The notes: generated by a model not told the origin, from the sequence alone. Shown: positions 14,850 through 21,532, counted from the stretch's first letter. The stretch: DNA of 24,928 nucleotides from Actinomycetes bacterium (GCA_021798135.1 JAJZYI010000009.1:1-24928), one strand, 5' to 3'. Numbers and translations are program-made.

Positions 14850-16340
14850 CTACCGGCTCGCCCTCTGGCCGGGTCCGGTGCCGGAGCCGTTCCCGGTGCC
14901 GCCGGTGTCACCGGCGGGCGGCTCGGCCTCCACCGGTCCGGCAGCCTCCGCCGCGCCGGCCGCCGACGCAACGGTGGCGTCCGCTCGACGTCCGCCGTCC
15001 GGTGGTCCGGCCATGGTGACGGTCCCCGCGGCGAGCATGCGGACCGGGACGACGGAGAGGTTGGCCGCGACCACCAGGCCCGTCGCCGCCAGGAGCGCAC
15101 CCCCGATGGCAGTGGCCACCGGGAACGATCCCGCCAGGCCCGTGCCGAGCGCGGCGATGCCCGCGGTGACCAGCCCGTAGGTCGCCCCCGCCGTGGGGTG
15201 GTCGTACAGGTCGCCGAACATGAGCGGCCTGCCCCCGGGACCCTGGTCGATCCCCCGTGACCGCAGCGCCGACCAGACGACGAAGGGCACCACCTTGTGC
15301 GCATGGCCGACCAGCGCCTCGAGCAGCCAGCCACCGAAGGCCGCCATCGCACCGGCGGCGAGCGCCATGCCGGCGCGGTGGTCGGCGGGCACGGTCAGGG
15401 CGGCGGCCAGGGCAAGCCCTGCGCCGGCGACGAGCCAGCTCGCCGACGTCAGGACGAACACGAGGTGCAGGTCCGCCCGGCGCTGGCGGTGGCGCACGTG
15501 CGCGCCGAGCGACACCAGGTGCGCGGCCAGCCCCGCGGCCGCGATGCCGGCGCCTGGCCATGCCAGCTGGGGGATGCCCCACCCGAGACCGGGGGTCAGC
15601 AGGGCCACCCCGCCTGCCACGCCCCAGACGGCCAGCCTGCCCGCCAGGTGGCGACCGGGGACGTGGGCGAGCATGAACATGGGCCACAGCTTCTCCGCCA
15701 CCCCGATGTAGGTGACCCCGAGCCATCCGAAGAGGCCTAGGACGCCCATGGCCAGGTCGACGTGGCCTGCCAGGTCGAACCAGGTGCCCTGGCGGTCCGC
15801 CACGAAGGCCGTGCCGAGGTAGCCGGTGAGCAGCGCACCGGCGACGCCGACCCGCAGCGCGGTCACCGGCGTGCCCTTCCCTCGCACGGCAACAGGCCCG
15901 GCCAGGTTCACCGCCAGGAGCACCACGGCCGTCCCGGCCAGCGCGCCGCTCACCGCCGTGACGGCCACCTGCTCGGTGGCGACGCCGAGCGGCAGCAGCC
16001 ACGACGCGCCCAGCCAGGCGAGGAACGTGGCTCGGGCGAGGCCGACCGACCGCAGCGACCTGCCGGAGATGACCGGGGCGAACTGGTGGGTGGCGCCCAT
16101 CACCCCCATGGCCAGCGTCGCCAGCACGCCGAAGTGGACCGCGACGACCACGGGGTCGGCGGTCGGGTCGCCCGCGGCGCGCGCCCAGATCCACGCCCCG
16201 CCGCACGCGACCAGACCGAGGGCGGCGGCGGCCAGGAAGGAGAGCGACACCGCAGGCGGAGGGACGGCCACCGGCAGCCCTGGCGGCCGGCCCTCCCACG
16301 TTCCGGCCGCTGCCGGAGAAGCAGTAGTTCTATGCTCCAC
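14850..16340 (-). CDS. NnrS/COX1-like polytopic membrane protein with conserved histidines
   Basis: From the GTG at 16340 the protein has 496 residues and about 12 transmembrane helices. Histidines lie in membrane segments typical of heme or copper ligation: H69 in VAVHFGVLA, H85 in GATHQFAPV, H193 in AGHVDLAMG, H226 in MLAHVPG, and H346/H348 in VGHAHKVVPF. The pattern resembles NnrS (nitric-oxide-protection, heme-copper) and heme-copper oxidase subunit-I-like proteins; I cannot choose between them. The C-terminal 60 residues are disordered and Ala/Gly/Glu-rich. The start is doubtful: a CTAG-like site and possible -10 (TAGAAC) lie over codons 3-6, so GTG 16271 (473 residues) may be the true start. 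It is divergent from the DUF2249 gene. Confidence 0.65.
   Translation of the reverse strand: MEHRTTASPAAAGTWEGRPPGLPVAVPPPAVSLSFLAAAALGLVACGGAWIWARAAGDPTADPVVVAVHFGVLATLAMGVMGATHQFAPVISGRSLRSVGLARATFLAWLGASWLLPLGVATEQVAVTAVSGALAGTAVVLLAVNLAGPVAVRGKGTPVTALRVGVAGALLTGYLGTAFVADRQGTWFDLAGHVDLAMGVLGLFGWLGVTYIGVAEKLWPMFMLAHVPGRHLAGRLAVWGVAGGVALLTPGLGWGIPQLAWPGAGIAAAGLAAHLVSLGAHVRHRQRRADLHLVFVLTSASWLVAGAGLALAAALTVPADHRAGMALAAGAMAAFGGWLLEALVGHAHKVVPFVVWSALRSRGIDQGPGGRPLMFGDLYDHPTAGATYGLVTAGIAALGTGLAGSFPVATAIGGALLAATGLVVAANLSVVPVRMLAAGTVTMAGPPDGGRRADATVASAAGAAEAAGPVEAEPPAGDTGGTGNGSGTGPGQRASR
16325..16332 (-). promoter_or_regulatory. TAGTTCTA operator-like site (site b)
   Basis: The octamer TAGTTCTA is identical to the core of the site before the regulator gene (14099-14106). 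It falls at the very beginning of the annotated NnrS-like frame, which is why a start further downstream is plausible. It faces site c across the divergent promoter region 16341-16477. Confidence 0.45.
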
Positions 16341-16397
16341 GTGAACAACCTACCTCGCCGGCGTCCCATCCGCCAGGGAGGCGGTCGAGCGCCGGAT

Positions 16398-16410
16398 GCT
16401 AACTTCTAGC
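16398..16410 (+). promoter_or_regulatory. GCTA-N5-TAGC dyad, operator-like (site c)
   Basis: GCTA-ACTTC-TAGC is a perfect inverted repeat 67 bp before the DUF2249 start. Its right part, TTCTAGCC, is shared with the site before the regulator gene. It lies in the 137-bp divergent region, in which no other gene is seen. Confidence 0.5.
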
Positions 16411-16477
16411 CAGTCGGTGAAGTACTGGATCCACGCCGACGGGCGCCCGGACCGGAGACGAGGGGTAGGAGACCGAG

Positions 16478-16699
16478 ATGGCCACAGTCGATGCCAGGCC
16501 GATCATCGCTGCCGGAGGCGAACCGTTCGACACGATCATGGCGGCCGTCACGTCGCTGGCGCCCGACGAGGAGCTGGTGGTGCTGGCGCCGTTCGAGCCC
16601 GTCCCGCTCGAGGGCGTGCTGTCCTCGCAGGGCTTCTCCTACACCGTCACCGATCTCGGCGGCGGGGACTGGCAGGTCACCTTCCGCCGCGCGCCATGA
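16478..16699 (+). CDS. DUF2249 domain protein, 73 residues
   Basis: This is a single DUF2249 domain. It opens with VDARPIIAAGGEPFDTIMAAV, then LAPDEELVVLAPFEPVPLEGVL, and ends with the conserved DLGGGDWQVTFRR. A GTAGGAGACC ribosome-binding site precedes the ATG. DUF2249 proteins are found next to hemerythrins, MIP18-type Fe-S assembly factors and nitric-oxide or nitrite-reduction genes, as here. Two further copies of the domain occur in the hemerythrin fusion at 18338-19561. The biochemical function of the domain is not established. The divergent NnrS-like gene and shared CTAG-type sites suggest co-regulation. Confidence 0.85.
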   Translation: MATVDARPIIAAGGEPFDTIMAAVTSLAPDEELVVLAPFEPVPLEGVLSSQGFSYTVTDLGGGDWQVTFRRAP

Positions 16700-16761
16700 C
16701 CGGCGCCGAGCCCGCCGTGACGCCATCCCCGGCAGGCGCCGGCCCGGCGGGGGAGGGGGGT

Positions 16762-16825
16762 GGTGCTGGACCACGGCGGTGCTGGACCACGGCGGTGCTG
16801 GACCACGGCGGTGCTGGACCACGGC
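16762..16825. repeat. Four 16-bp tandem repeats
   Basis: Four perfect copies of GGTGCTGGACCACGGC lie 62 bp beyond the DUF2249 stop and downstream of the convergent enoyl-CoA hydratase-like gene. The period is not a multiple of three, so the array cannot encode a regular repeat peptide. The remaining intergenic sequence (16700-16926) shows no gene. Confidence 0.95.
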
Positions 16826-16926
16826 GGGCGGAGCACGACGCGGCCTGCAGCTCGGGCTGGTGCTCGGCGCTCGGCGCTCGGCGCCCCATTCCGGGCGCGT
16901 GGGTTGCCCGAGGCCGGTGCTGCCCC

Positions 16927-17679
16927 CTATCGGCTGGACTTCCCACCCTGTCGCAGCGCCGCGAGGTAGCCGCGCAGGGTCGCCGCGGTGCGCTCGGAGG
17001 CCCAGATGTCCAGCACCTCGGGACCGTCAGCCGGCCAGGCGGCGGCGATGCGCTCGTGGACCGGACGGTGGAGCTGGCGCTTGGCGAGGGCGTAGACGTC
17101 GGGCGGGGCGGCGCAGAGACCCTCGGCGCGGCGCAGTGCCGCAGGCAGCAGGTGCTCGGGCTCGACGATCTCGTGCACCAGGCCGATCGACCTGGCTGCG
17201 TCGGGAGCCAGCCTGCCGGCCCCGAGCACCATCCCGTCCAGCGCCGGGCCGACCGCATGGCGCATGACCTCCATCGCCACCGTAGGGAAGGGCACCCCCG
17301 CGGCGAGCTCGGTGAGCCCGATGGTACCGCTCGACATCAGCCGGACGTCGCAGGCGGCCGCCAGCACGCAGCCGCCAGCCAGGGCATGACCGTTCACGGC
17401 GGCGACGACCGGCTTCGGGTGGTCGAAGACGGCGAGCACCGCGTCGCTGAGCGCCGGCAGGAACTGCTCCACGTACCGAGGGCCGCCGTCGACGATCCGG
17501 TGCAGGTCGACCCCGGCCGAGAACGAACGCCCGCTGCCGGTCAGCACGACGGCGCGGGCGTCGACGACAGCGCTCAAGGCCTCGGGCACGGCGCCGAGCA
17601 GCGCCAGGTCCAAGGCGTTCACCGGTTCGCTGTGCAGCGTCAGGACGGCGGTTCCGTCGAGGTCTGCGATCTCGATCAT
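16927..17679 (-). CDS. Enoyl-CoA hydratase/isomerase family protein
   Basis: From ATG 17679 (MIEIADLDG) the protein has 250 residues, normal for the crotonase superfamily. The first oxyanion-hole motif, SGRSFSAGVDL, and the second, VVAAVNGHALAGGCVLAAACD, are both present. Of the two hydratase glutamates, the one after GG is replaced by Val (GGCVL instead of GGCEL). The second is kept in IGLTELAAGVPFP. It may therefore be an isomerase, a thioesterase-like or another crotonase activity rather than a true hydratase. An in-frame upstream start at 17733 is possible but adds an unlikely N-terminus. It does not obviously belong to the stress cluster around it. Confidence 0.86.
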   Translation of the reverse strand: MIEIADLDGTAVLTLHSEPVNALDLALLGAVPEALSAVVDARAVVLTGSGRSFSAGVDLHRIVDGGPRYVEQFLPALSDAVLAVFDHPKPVVAAVNGHALAGGCVLAAACDVRLMSSGTIGLTELAAGVPFPTVAMEVMRHAVGPALDGMVLGAGRLAPDAARSIGLVHEIVEPEHLLPAALRRAEGLCAAPPDVYALAKRQLHRPVHERIAAAWPADGPEVLDIWASERTAATLRGYLAALRQGGKSSR

Positions 17680-17751
17680 CCTGTGATCGTGCCATGTCCC
17701 AGGACCACGCGGGGTCGGGGCGGGACCGGCCACCGGCAGACCCCGCCAACC

Positions 17752-18153
17752 CTACGCCTCGTCAGGGCCACGGCGACGGGCACGTGGGGAGCTCCCCTCG
17801 CCGACAAGGGTCCGGCGGAGCACCTCGGCGCCCGAGTGCCCGACGTCGCGCGTCGCCGTGAGCAGGACGACCCGGTAGTGCACAGCCCGGTCGTGCAAGG
17901 TGGACACGGCCGACGTCCCTGGCTCCACTGCCAGTTCGGCGCCGTACCTGCGGGCGAACTCGTCGAAGCGTGCCGGGTCGTGGCCGTACCACCGGCGAAG
18001 CGCCGTGCTCGGTGCTGCATCCTTCAGCCATTCGTCGAGGTCGACGGCGTCCTTCCGAAGCCCTCTCGGCCACAGGCGGTCGACGAGCACCCTGTACTCG
18101 GTCCCCGCACGTCCCGGGTCGTCGTACACGCGCACCACCACGGTGCTCCCCAT
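17752..18153 (-). CDS. DUF488 family protein (YeaO-like)
   Basis: This 133-residue protein starts at ATG 18153 with GAGGGAGGCGGAGG just upstream. The family signature is clear: VRVYDDPG, VLVDRLWPRGLRKD, DEWLKDAAPSTALRRWYGHD, FARRYGAEL and a C-terminal VVLLTATRD segment. The function of DUF488 is unresolved. Members are small cytosolic proteins with a conserved Arg/Trp-rich pocket. It precedes the enoyl-CoA hydratase-like gene by 72 bp on the same strand. Confidence 0.88.
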   Translation of the reverse strand: MGSTVVVRVYDDPGRAGTEYRVLVDRLWPRGLRKDAVDLDEWLKDAAPSTALRRWYGHDPARFDEFARRYGAELAVEPGTSAVSTLHDRAVHYRVVLLTATRDVGHSGAEVLRRTLVGEGSSPRARRRGPDEA

Positions 18154-18227
18154 CCTCCGCCTCCCTCGTCGCCCGACGGCCGTGGCGGCGTCCGCGCCCA
18201 CGTCGCCGTTCACGTTGGACGGCCCAC

Positions 18228-18250
18228 ACCGGGGCTCACACGAGCCCGGT
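18228..18250 (-). terminator. Hairpin downstream of the hemerythrin-DUF2249 gene
   Basis: ACCGGGGCTC and GAGCCCGGT pair around an ACAC loop, a nine-base-pair stem with one bulged G. It lies about 90 bp beyond the stop at 18338 and before the DUF488 gene, so it probably ends that transcript. No U-tract is seen. Confidence 0.4.
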
Positions 18251-18337
18251 ACCAGAAGAGGCACCGACGGGACTCGGTCATGGCTGCGCTCACGCCGATC
18301 GGCTCGGCGTCTCGGGCGCGCAGCGCCGGCGCCCCGC

Positions 18338-19561
18338 TCACCGTGCCGCCCCGACCGCCCGGCTGATGCGCACCCGCCACACGTCGGGCCCGGCCTGCAG
18401 GTAGTCCCAGCTGTACCCGCCGGCGTGCTGCGCCTCGAACTGGTAGCGCAGGGGCCTGGGGTCGTGGTCGTTCACCAGCACGAAGCCGCCACCCTCGGCC
18501 AGGGAGTCGAAGGTCGTGAAGATCACGTCGTGGCGCTGGCCGTGCGGGAAGCGCCGGACGTCGAGCTCGGGTTCCGCCCCTGCCGGCGCTGCCGTGCCGG
18601 TCCCGACGACCTGTCGTCCGATCCTCACCTGCCACACGGTGGGGCCCGCCTCCAGCACGTCCCAGGTGAAGTCCCCGGCGTGCTCGGCCTCGAACTGGTA
18701 GCGCAGGGGCTTGGGGTCGTGGTCGTTCACCAGCACGAACCCAGCGCCCGGGGTCAGGGCGCCGTACGCGGCGAAGATCGTGTCGTGGCGCTGGGCCGGC
18801 GCCAGCGACCGCACGTCGAGCGTGGCGCCCGAGCGGGCCGTGGCCGACGGCGGTCCGGAGGAGAACGTGACCTGCTCGGCGGTCACGGATCGCACCAGCC
18901 CGTGCAGGGCGGCGGTCACCCGGGCCGCGAGGTCGGGACGGGGGACCCGCACCGCCGCCCATGCCCCGGCCGCCAGGCGGCACGCCCGGTCGCCGCGCCC
19001 AGCGTCGGCCAGTTGGCGGGCGGCGCCGAGCAGCAGGCGCACGAGCTGCGTCTCGGTGTCGGCGGCCGCGGCGTCGTCCTCGATCGATCCGCCCGCCTGG
19101 GCGGCCTCGGTCAGGCGGTGCATCTGCAGCAGGAGGCCGGCCAGGTCCACGCCGTCGCTCGCCGCCAACGGGGGGAGGACCAGCTCGTTCTCCTTGCCGA
19201 CGTGGGCCGCGAACAGGGACCCGAACGCCTCGGCCGTCTCGAGGGCGACGTCCGCCTCGGCCGCCGTGGCGAGGCGCTCGACGGCGGCCGTCAGTCGCCG
19301 ATGCTCGTCGATCATCCCGGTCACCGTCGCCCCGAGCCCTCCGATGCCGGCTGCCACCCGGTAGAGGGCGTGCTCCTCGGCCGTCGCGTGGGGGAGGACC
19401 TCGGACGCGACGTAGGCCACGAGCTCGGCGACGGCGGGTTCGTGGCCCGAGCCGGCCCGGACGGCCGATCGCAACGCGGCGACCCGGCGCTCCACGCCGT
19501 CGGCGAGCGCGGCGTGGTGCGCCAGCATCGCCTCGAAGGCTTCCGTCCCGGTGGTCGTCAT
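18338..19561 (-). CDS. Hemerythrin-like domain fused to two DUF2249 domains
   Basis: This 407-residue protein uses ATG 19561, preceded by GAGGAGG with seven-base spacing. Residues 1-170 form a four-helix HHE domain with the expected iron ligands: H15/H16, H58xxxE62, H87 and H120xxxE124. A helical middle part (about 175-235) leads to two DUF2249 domains, each with LDVR, QRHD, GFVLVNDHDP.PLRYQFEA.HAG and W.V.I. The two are close copies, so an internal duplication is likely. Such fusions occur with nitrite/nitric-oxide genes and may bind O2, NO or iron. Its promoter seems to lie within the end of the upstream AhpD-like gene and carries a CTAG dyad. Confidence 0.88.
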   Translation of the reverse strand: MTTTGTEAFEAMLAHHAALADGVERRVAALRSAVRAGSGHEPAVAELVAYVASEVLPHATAEEHALYRVAAGIGGLGATVTGMIDEHRRLTAAVERLATAAEADVALETAEAFGSLFAAHVGKENELVLPPLAASDGVDLAGLLLQMHRLTEAAQAGGSIEDDAAAADTETQLVRLLLGAARQLADAGRGDRACRLAAGAWAAVRVPRPDLAARVTAALHGLVRSVTAEQVTFSSGPPSATARSGATLDVRSLAPAQRHDTIFAAYGALTPGAGFVLVNDHDPKPLRYQFEAEHAGDFTWDVLEAGPTVWQVRIGRQVVGTGTAAPAGAEPELDVRRFPHGQRHDVIFTTFDSLAEGGGFVLVNDHDPRPLRYQFEAQHAGGYSWDYLQAGPDVWRVRISRAVGAAR

Positions 19562-19593
19562 GAGCCGTCCTCCTCGCATCCGTCGGCAACCCC

Positions 19594-19621
19594 ACTCTAT
19601 CTCTAGCTGTTCCTAGAGCAA
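19594..19621 (-). promoter_or_regulatory. Promoter with CTCTAG-N6-CTAGAG dyad (site d)
   Basis: On the minus strand TTGCTC (19621-19616) and TAGAGT (19599-19594) are spaced by 16 bp and can serve as -35 and -10. An 18-bp dyad, CTCTAG-N6-CTAGAG (19601-19618), fills the spacer and touches the -35. A further CTAGAG lies at 19622-19627. Binding there would block RNA polymerase, as expected of a repressor. It overlaps the last codons of the AhpD-like gene. Confidence 0.6.
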
Positions 19622-20064
19622 CTAGAGGCGCTCCGGTGGCCAGCCCGCCGGAGGCCGACGGCGAGCCGGTTCCACCCGTTGATGGCGACGACGGCGAGGG
19701 TCAGCACCACGATCTCCTCGGGGTCGAACGCTGCCGCCACCTGTTCGTAGACGTCGTCAGGCGCTCCCGAGCCCGGCAGGAGCGTGAGGGCCTCGCACCA
19801 CGCCAGGGCGGCGCGCTCGCGGGCCGAGTACACCGGCGCCTCGCGCCAGGCGGCCACCAGGTGGAGCCGTTGGGGGTCCATGCCGATGGCGGCGGCGTCC
19901 TTCGTGTGCATGTCCAGGCAGTACCCGCAGACGTTCAGCTGGGAGGCGCGCACCTTCACGAGCTCCACGAGTTCGGGCTCGAGCGTGCCGGCGTGCACGG
20001 CCTCCTCGAGCCCCAGCATCGCCTTCATCGCCTCGGGGTAGGTGGTGCGGTAGTCGACGCGCAT
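19603..20064 (-). CDS. Carboxymuconolactone decarboxylase/AhpD-like protein
   Basis: This 153-residue protein starts at ATG 20064 behind a very good AAAGGAGG. It carries the AhpD redox motif CGYC (C46, C49) followed by H53 in LDMHTKDA, and the typical YSARERAALAWCEALTLL helix pair and LTLAVVAINGWNRLAVGL. Proteins of this kind reduce peroxides or act as thiol-disulfide partners; the substrate is unknown. The gene precedes the hemerythrin-DUF2249 gene and fits an oxidative/nitrosative-stress role. The last 12 residues (GHRSASSCSRNS) look non-conserved and overlap the downstream promoter. Confidence 0.9.
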   Translation of the reverse strand: MRVDYRTTYPEAMKAMLGLEEAVHAGTLEPELVELVKVRASQLNVCGYCLDMHTKDAAAIGMDPQRLHLVAAWREAPVYSARERAALAWCEALTLLPGSGAPDDVYEQVAAAFDPEEIVVLTLAVVAINGWNRLAVGLRRAGHRSASSCSRNS

Positions 20065-20395
20065 GGCCTGCCTCCTTTGCCCACGTACTTCCGTTACAGA
20101 CTAGACAGCGCCCAGGATGCCTTCCATCGTGGCCTGGTCGGCCCGAGCCGGGGAGTGGAGGGTGATGGCACGCAGAGCGACGACCACCGGCGACCAGGCA
20201 GGGATCCTCGCCGAGCCCGGGCTGGTGCGCGCCGCGCGTTAGCTGCAGCCGGGCGAGGCCACGCCGGACGCCCGAGAGCTCCACCGCAGGGGCGGCCGGC
20301 GGGCTGACGAGGGGGAGGGGCCGACGTCCACGGTGAGGCGCACGCCCCACGGGCCCTGGCGTCCCCGCTCGCCCGGGGACGCCACGAGCCCGACC
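20065..20395. other. Intergenic region with one CTAG site
   Basis: The 331 bp between the AhpD-like gene and the MIP18-like gene contain CTAG at 20101-20104 (site e, minus strand GTCTAGTCTGTAAC). This lies 37 bp before the AhpD start, with -10-like TGTAAC beside it. A 25-codon plus-strand frame at 20165-20242 with GGAGGG in front is too short and unsupported. Nothing else could be named. Confidence 0.4.
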
Positions 20396-20791
20396 TCAAC
20401 GGAAGGCCCGGCTCCTGGCGGCCGTGTCGATCATGGACGGGTCCCACGGTGGCTCCCACACCACGCGGACGTCGACCGCCGTCCCGGGGCCCACGGCGCC
20501 GGCGACGGCCGACCGGGCCATCTCCGGCAGGGACTCCGACGCGGGGCATCCCGGCGTGGTGAGGGTCATGTCGACCACCACCGAACCGTCCACGTCCCGG
20601 ACGTCGTAGACGAGACCGAGCGACACGACGTCCAGGCACAGCTCGGGGTCGACGACGCAGCCGAGAGCATCCCACGCCGCCTCGACCGCGTCGGACGCGC
20701 CCGAGGGGCCCGACGGGTCCAGGTGCACCCTGGTCGGCCCGATGGACACGGCGGCGGGGGTCGGCTCCGCTTCGGGACGGTGCCGCCTCAT
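20396..20791 (-). CDS. MIP18/DUF59 family metal-sulfur cluster assembly factor
   Basis: This 131-residue protein has the DUF59 signature: VVDPELCLDVVSLGLVYDV, DMTLTTPGCPASESL with the functional Cys82, and DVRVVWEPPWDPSMI. Family members (SufT, PaaD, MIP18) help assemble or deliver Fe-S or other metal centres. The ATG at 20791 has no ribosome-binding site of its own. Instead it overlaps (ATGA) the stop of a 21-codon ORF that has a strong one, so it is translated by coupling. Placement beside hemerythrin and DUF2249 genes is a recurrent arrangement in nitric-oxide-related clusters. Confidence 0.9.
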   Translation of the reverse strand: MRRHRPEAEPTPAAVSIGPTRVHLDPSGPSGASDAVEAAWDALGCVVDPELCLDVVSLGLVYDVRDVDGSVVVDMTLTTPGCPASESLPEMARSAVAGAVGPGTAVDVRVVWEPPWDPSMIDTAARSRAFR

Positions 20792-20853
20792 GCCGGTCCC
20801 CGGTCGAATGGCGACGGCCGGGGCACCCGGCCCCGCTCGCGGATCTGGTCCAT
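20788..20853 (-). CDS. 21-residue leader ORF upstream of the DUF59 gene
   Basis: The frame MDQIRERGRVPRPSPFDRGPA starts at ATG 20853. A strong AGGAGGGA (20864-20857, minus strand) lies 3 bases before it, with the central GGAGG about 6 away. It ends in a stop sharing ATGA with the MIP18/DUF59 start. It is the only good ribosome entry site for that gene. It may be a leader peptide for translational coupling or a small functional protein. No known family is recognised. Confidence 0.55.
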   Translation of the reverse strand: MDQIRERGRVPRPSPFDRGPA

Positions 20854-20890
20854 GCGTCCCTCCTGGCTCGCCGCCCCCGTCCTGCGTCTT

Positions 20891-20916
20891 ATTCTACATA
20901 CTACTAGAGGTACTAG
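20891..20916 (-). promoter_or_regulatory. Promoter with CTAG-N5-CTAG dyad (site f)
   Basis: On the minus strand TAGAAT (20896-20891) is a good -10 element for the leader-DUF59 unit. CTAG-N5-CTAG (20904-20916) lies just upstream in the -35/-10 spacer, as at site d, and CCTCTAGT is shared with that site. The site is also 20 bp ahead of the plus-strand ACP-like ORF and may control both directions. Confidence 0.55.
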
Positions 20917-20941
20917 CCAGGGTCGGGAGGTGACGGTGCCA

Positions 20942-20995
20942 GCCGAGACGCACCAGCAGGGCGCCATGGCCGAGACGCACCAGCAGGGCGCCATG
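20942..20995 (+). repeat. Two 27-bp tandem repeats, each ending in an ATG
   Basis: Two identical 27-bp units encode AETHQQGAM at the beginning of the ACP-like ORF. Each copy ends in an in-frame ATG preceded by CAGCAGGGCGCC, so the duplication also duplicates a possible start codon (20966-20968 and 20993-20995). Confidence 0.93.
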
Positions 20996-21222
20996 GCCGA
21001 GGTCGACGAGGTGGTGGAGCTCCTGTGCGCCCTTGTCGCCGACAGGAGGGTGGACGACCCGACCGGCACCACCCTGGAGGACCTGGGCGCCGACGAGCGG
21101 AGCCTGGGCGACCTGTGGGAAGCGGTGTGCGAGGAGCTGGCGGAGCGCACGCTGGCGCCCGAGCTCGAGCCCGGGGCGCTCCGGCCGTCGATGACGCTCT
21201 GCCCGACCAGGACCTGCCCCGG

Positions 21223-21250
21223 GTTGCCGATAATGTATCTTATGTCAAGT
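21223..21250. other. dif: dif-like XerC/XerD recombination site
   Basis: The 28-bp site has a left arm GTTGCCGATAA (XerC side), centre TGTATC and right arm TTATGTCAAGT (XerD side). By my alignment from memory 22 of 28 bases equal E. coli dif. The CCGATAAT and TTATGTCAAGT parts agree with the actinobacterial dif consensus. It is an AT-rich island in a GC-rich region, as expected. It marks the chromosome terminus, where XerCD resolves dimers, or a dif copy carried by an integrated element. No second copy was seen in the window. Confidence 0.85.
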
Positions 21251-21532
21251 CAGACCCCGACACCTGGCCGGGCATCGAGGACGCCTCTCCCTGACGCTGC
21301 CCGCTCCGACCGCCGCCTGGAGGACGGGCTGCCCGCGGCGACCGCCGCCCTCCCGAGGTCGCTGCCGTTCCACGAGCCTCACCGTCCCGGCGGCGTGCGG
21401 TCGGCCCACGCGCCGCGCGGCCGCCCGCTCGGTTCGCCGTCCCAGGCGCAGGCCCAGCACCTCGCCACCCGAGCCCACGGACGGGCCTGCCCGGTGCGAC
21501 GGTCCCTGCCGGCGGTCCCGGCGGTCCCGGCG

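Larger units (their letters stand above)
20936..21294 (+). pseudogene. Small ACP-like ORF, probably frameshifted near 21195
   Basis: Starting at GTG 20936 behind GGGAGG, or at ATG 20968 or 20995, the frame has strong codon bias and reads EVVELLCALVADRRVDDP then TTLEDLGADERSLGDLWEAV. This resembles an acyl-carrier-protein helix bundle, but the DSL phosphopantetheine serine context is lacking. After about LEPGALRPSM the frame deteriorates, while another frame gives DALPDQDLPRVADNVSYVK and ends TWPGIEDASP at 21294. One indel near 21190-21200 would join them. Because the second part is translated over the dif-like site, the apparent protein quality there may be chance. A sequencing error is also possible. 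Confidence 0.4.

Noticed and set aside
14321..15352. 343-codon version of the CopD-like gene
   Set aside because: The first 200 codons lie antiparallel in frame terms within the NnrS-like gene's 3' part and are Arg/Pro-rich; the membrane protein starts at 14734.
16762..16825. Possible CRISPR array
   Set aside because: Units are directly adjacent with no spacers; it is a simple tandem repeat.
20165..20242. 25-codon plus-strand ORF with GGAGGG upstream
   Set aside because: Very short, no family and no coupling partner; kept only as a remark on the intergenic region.
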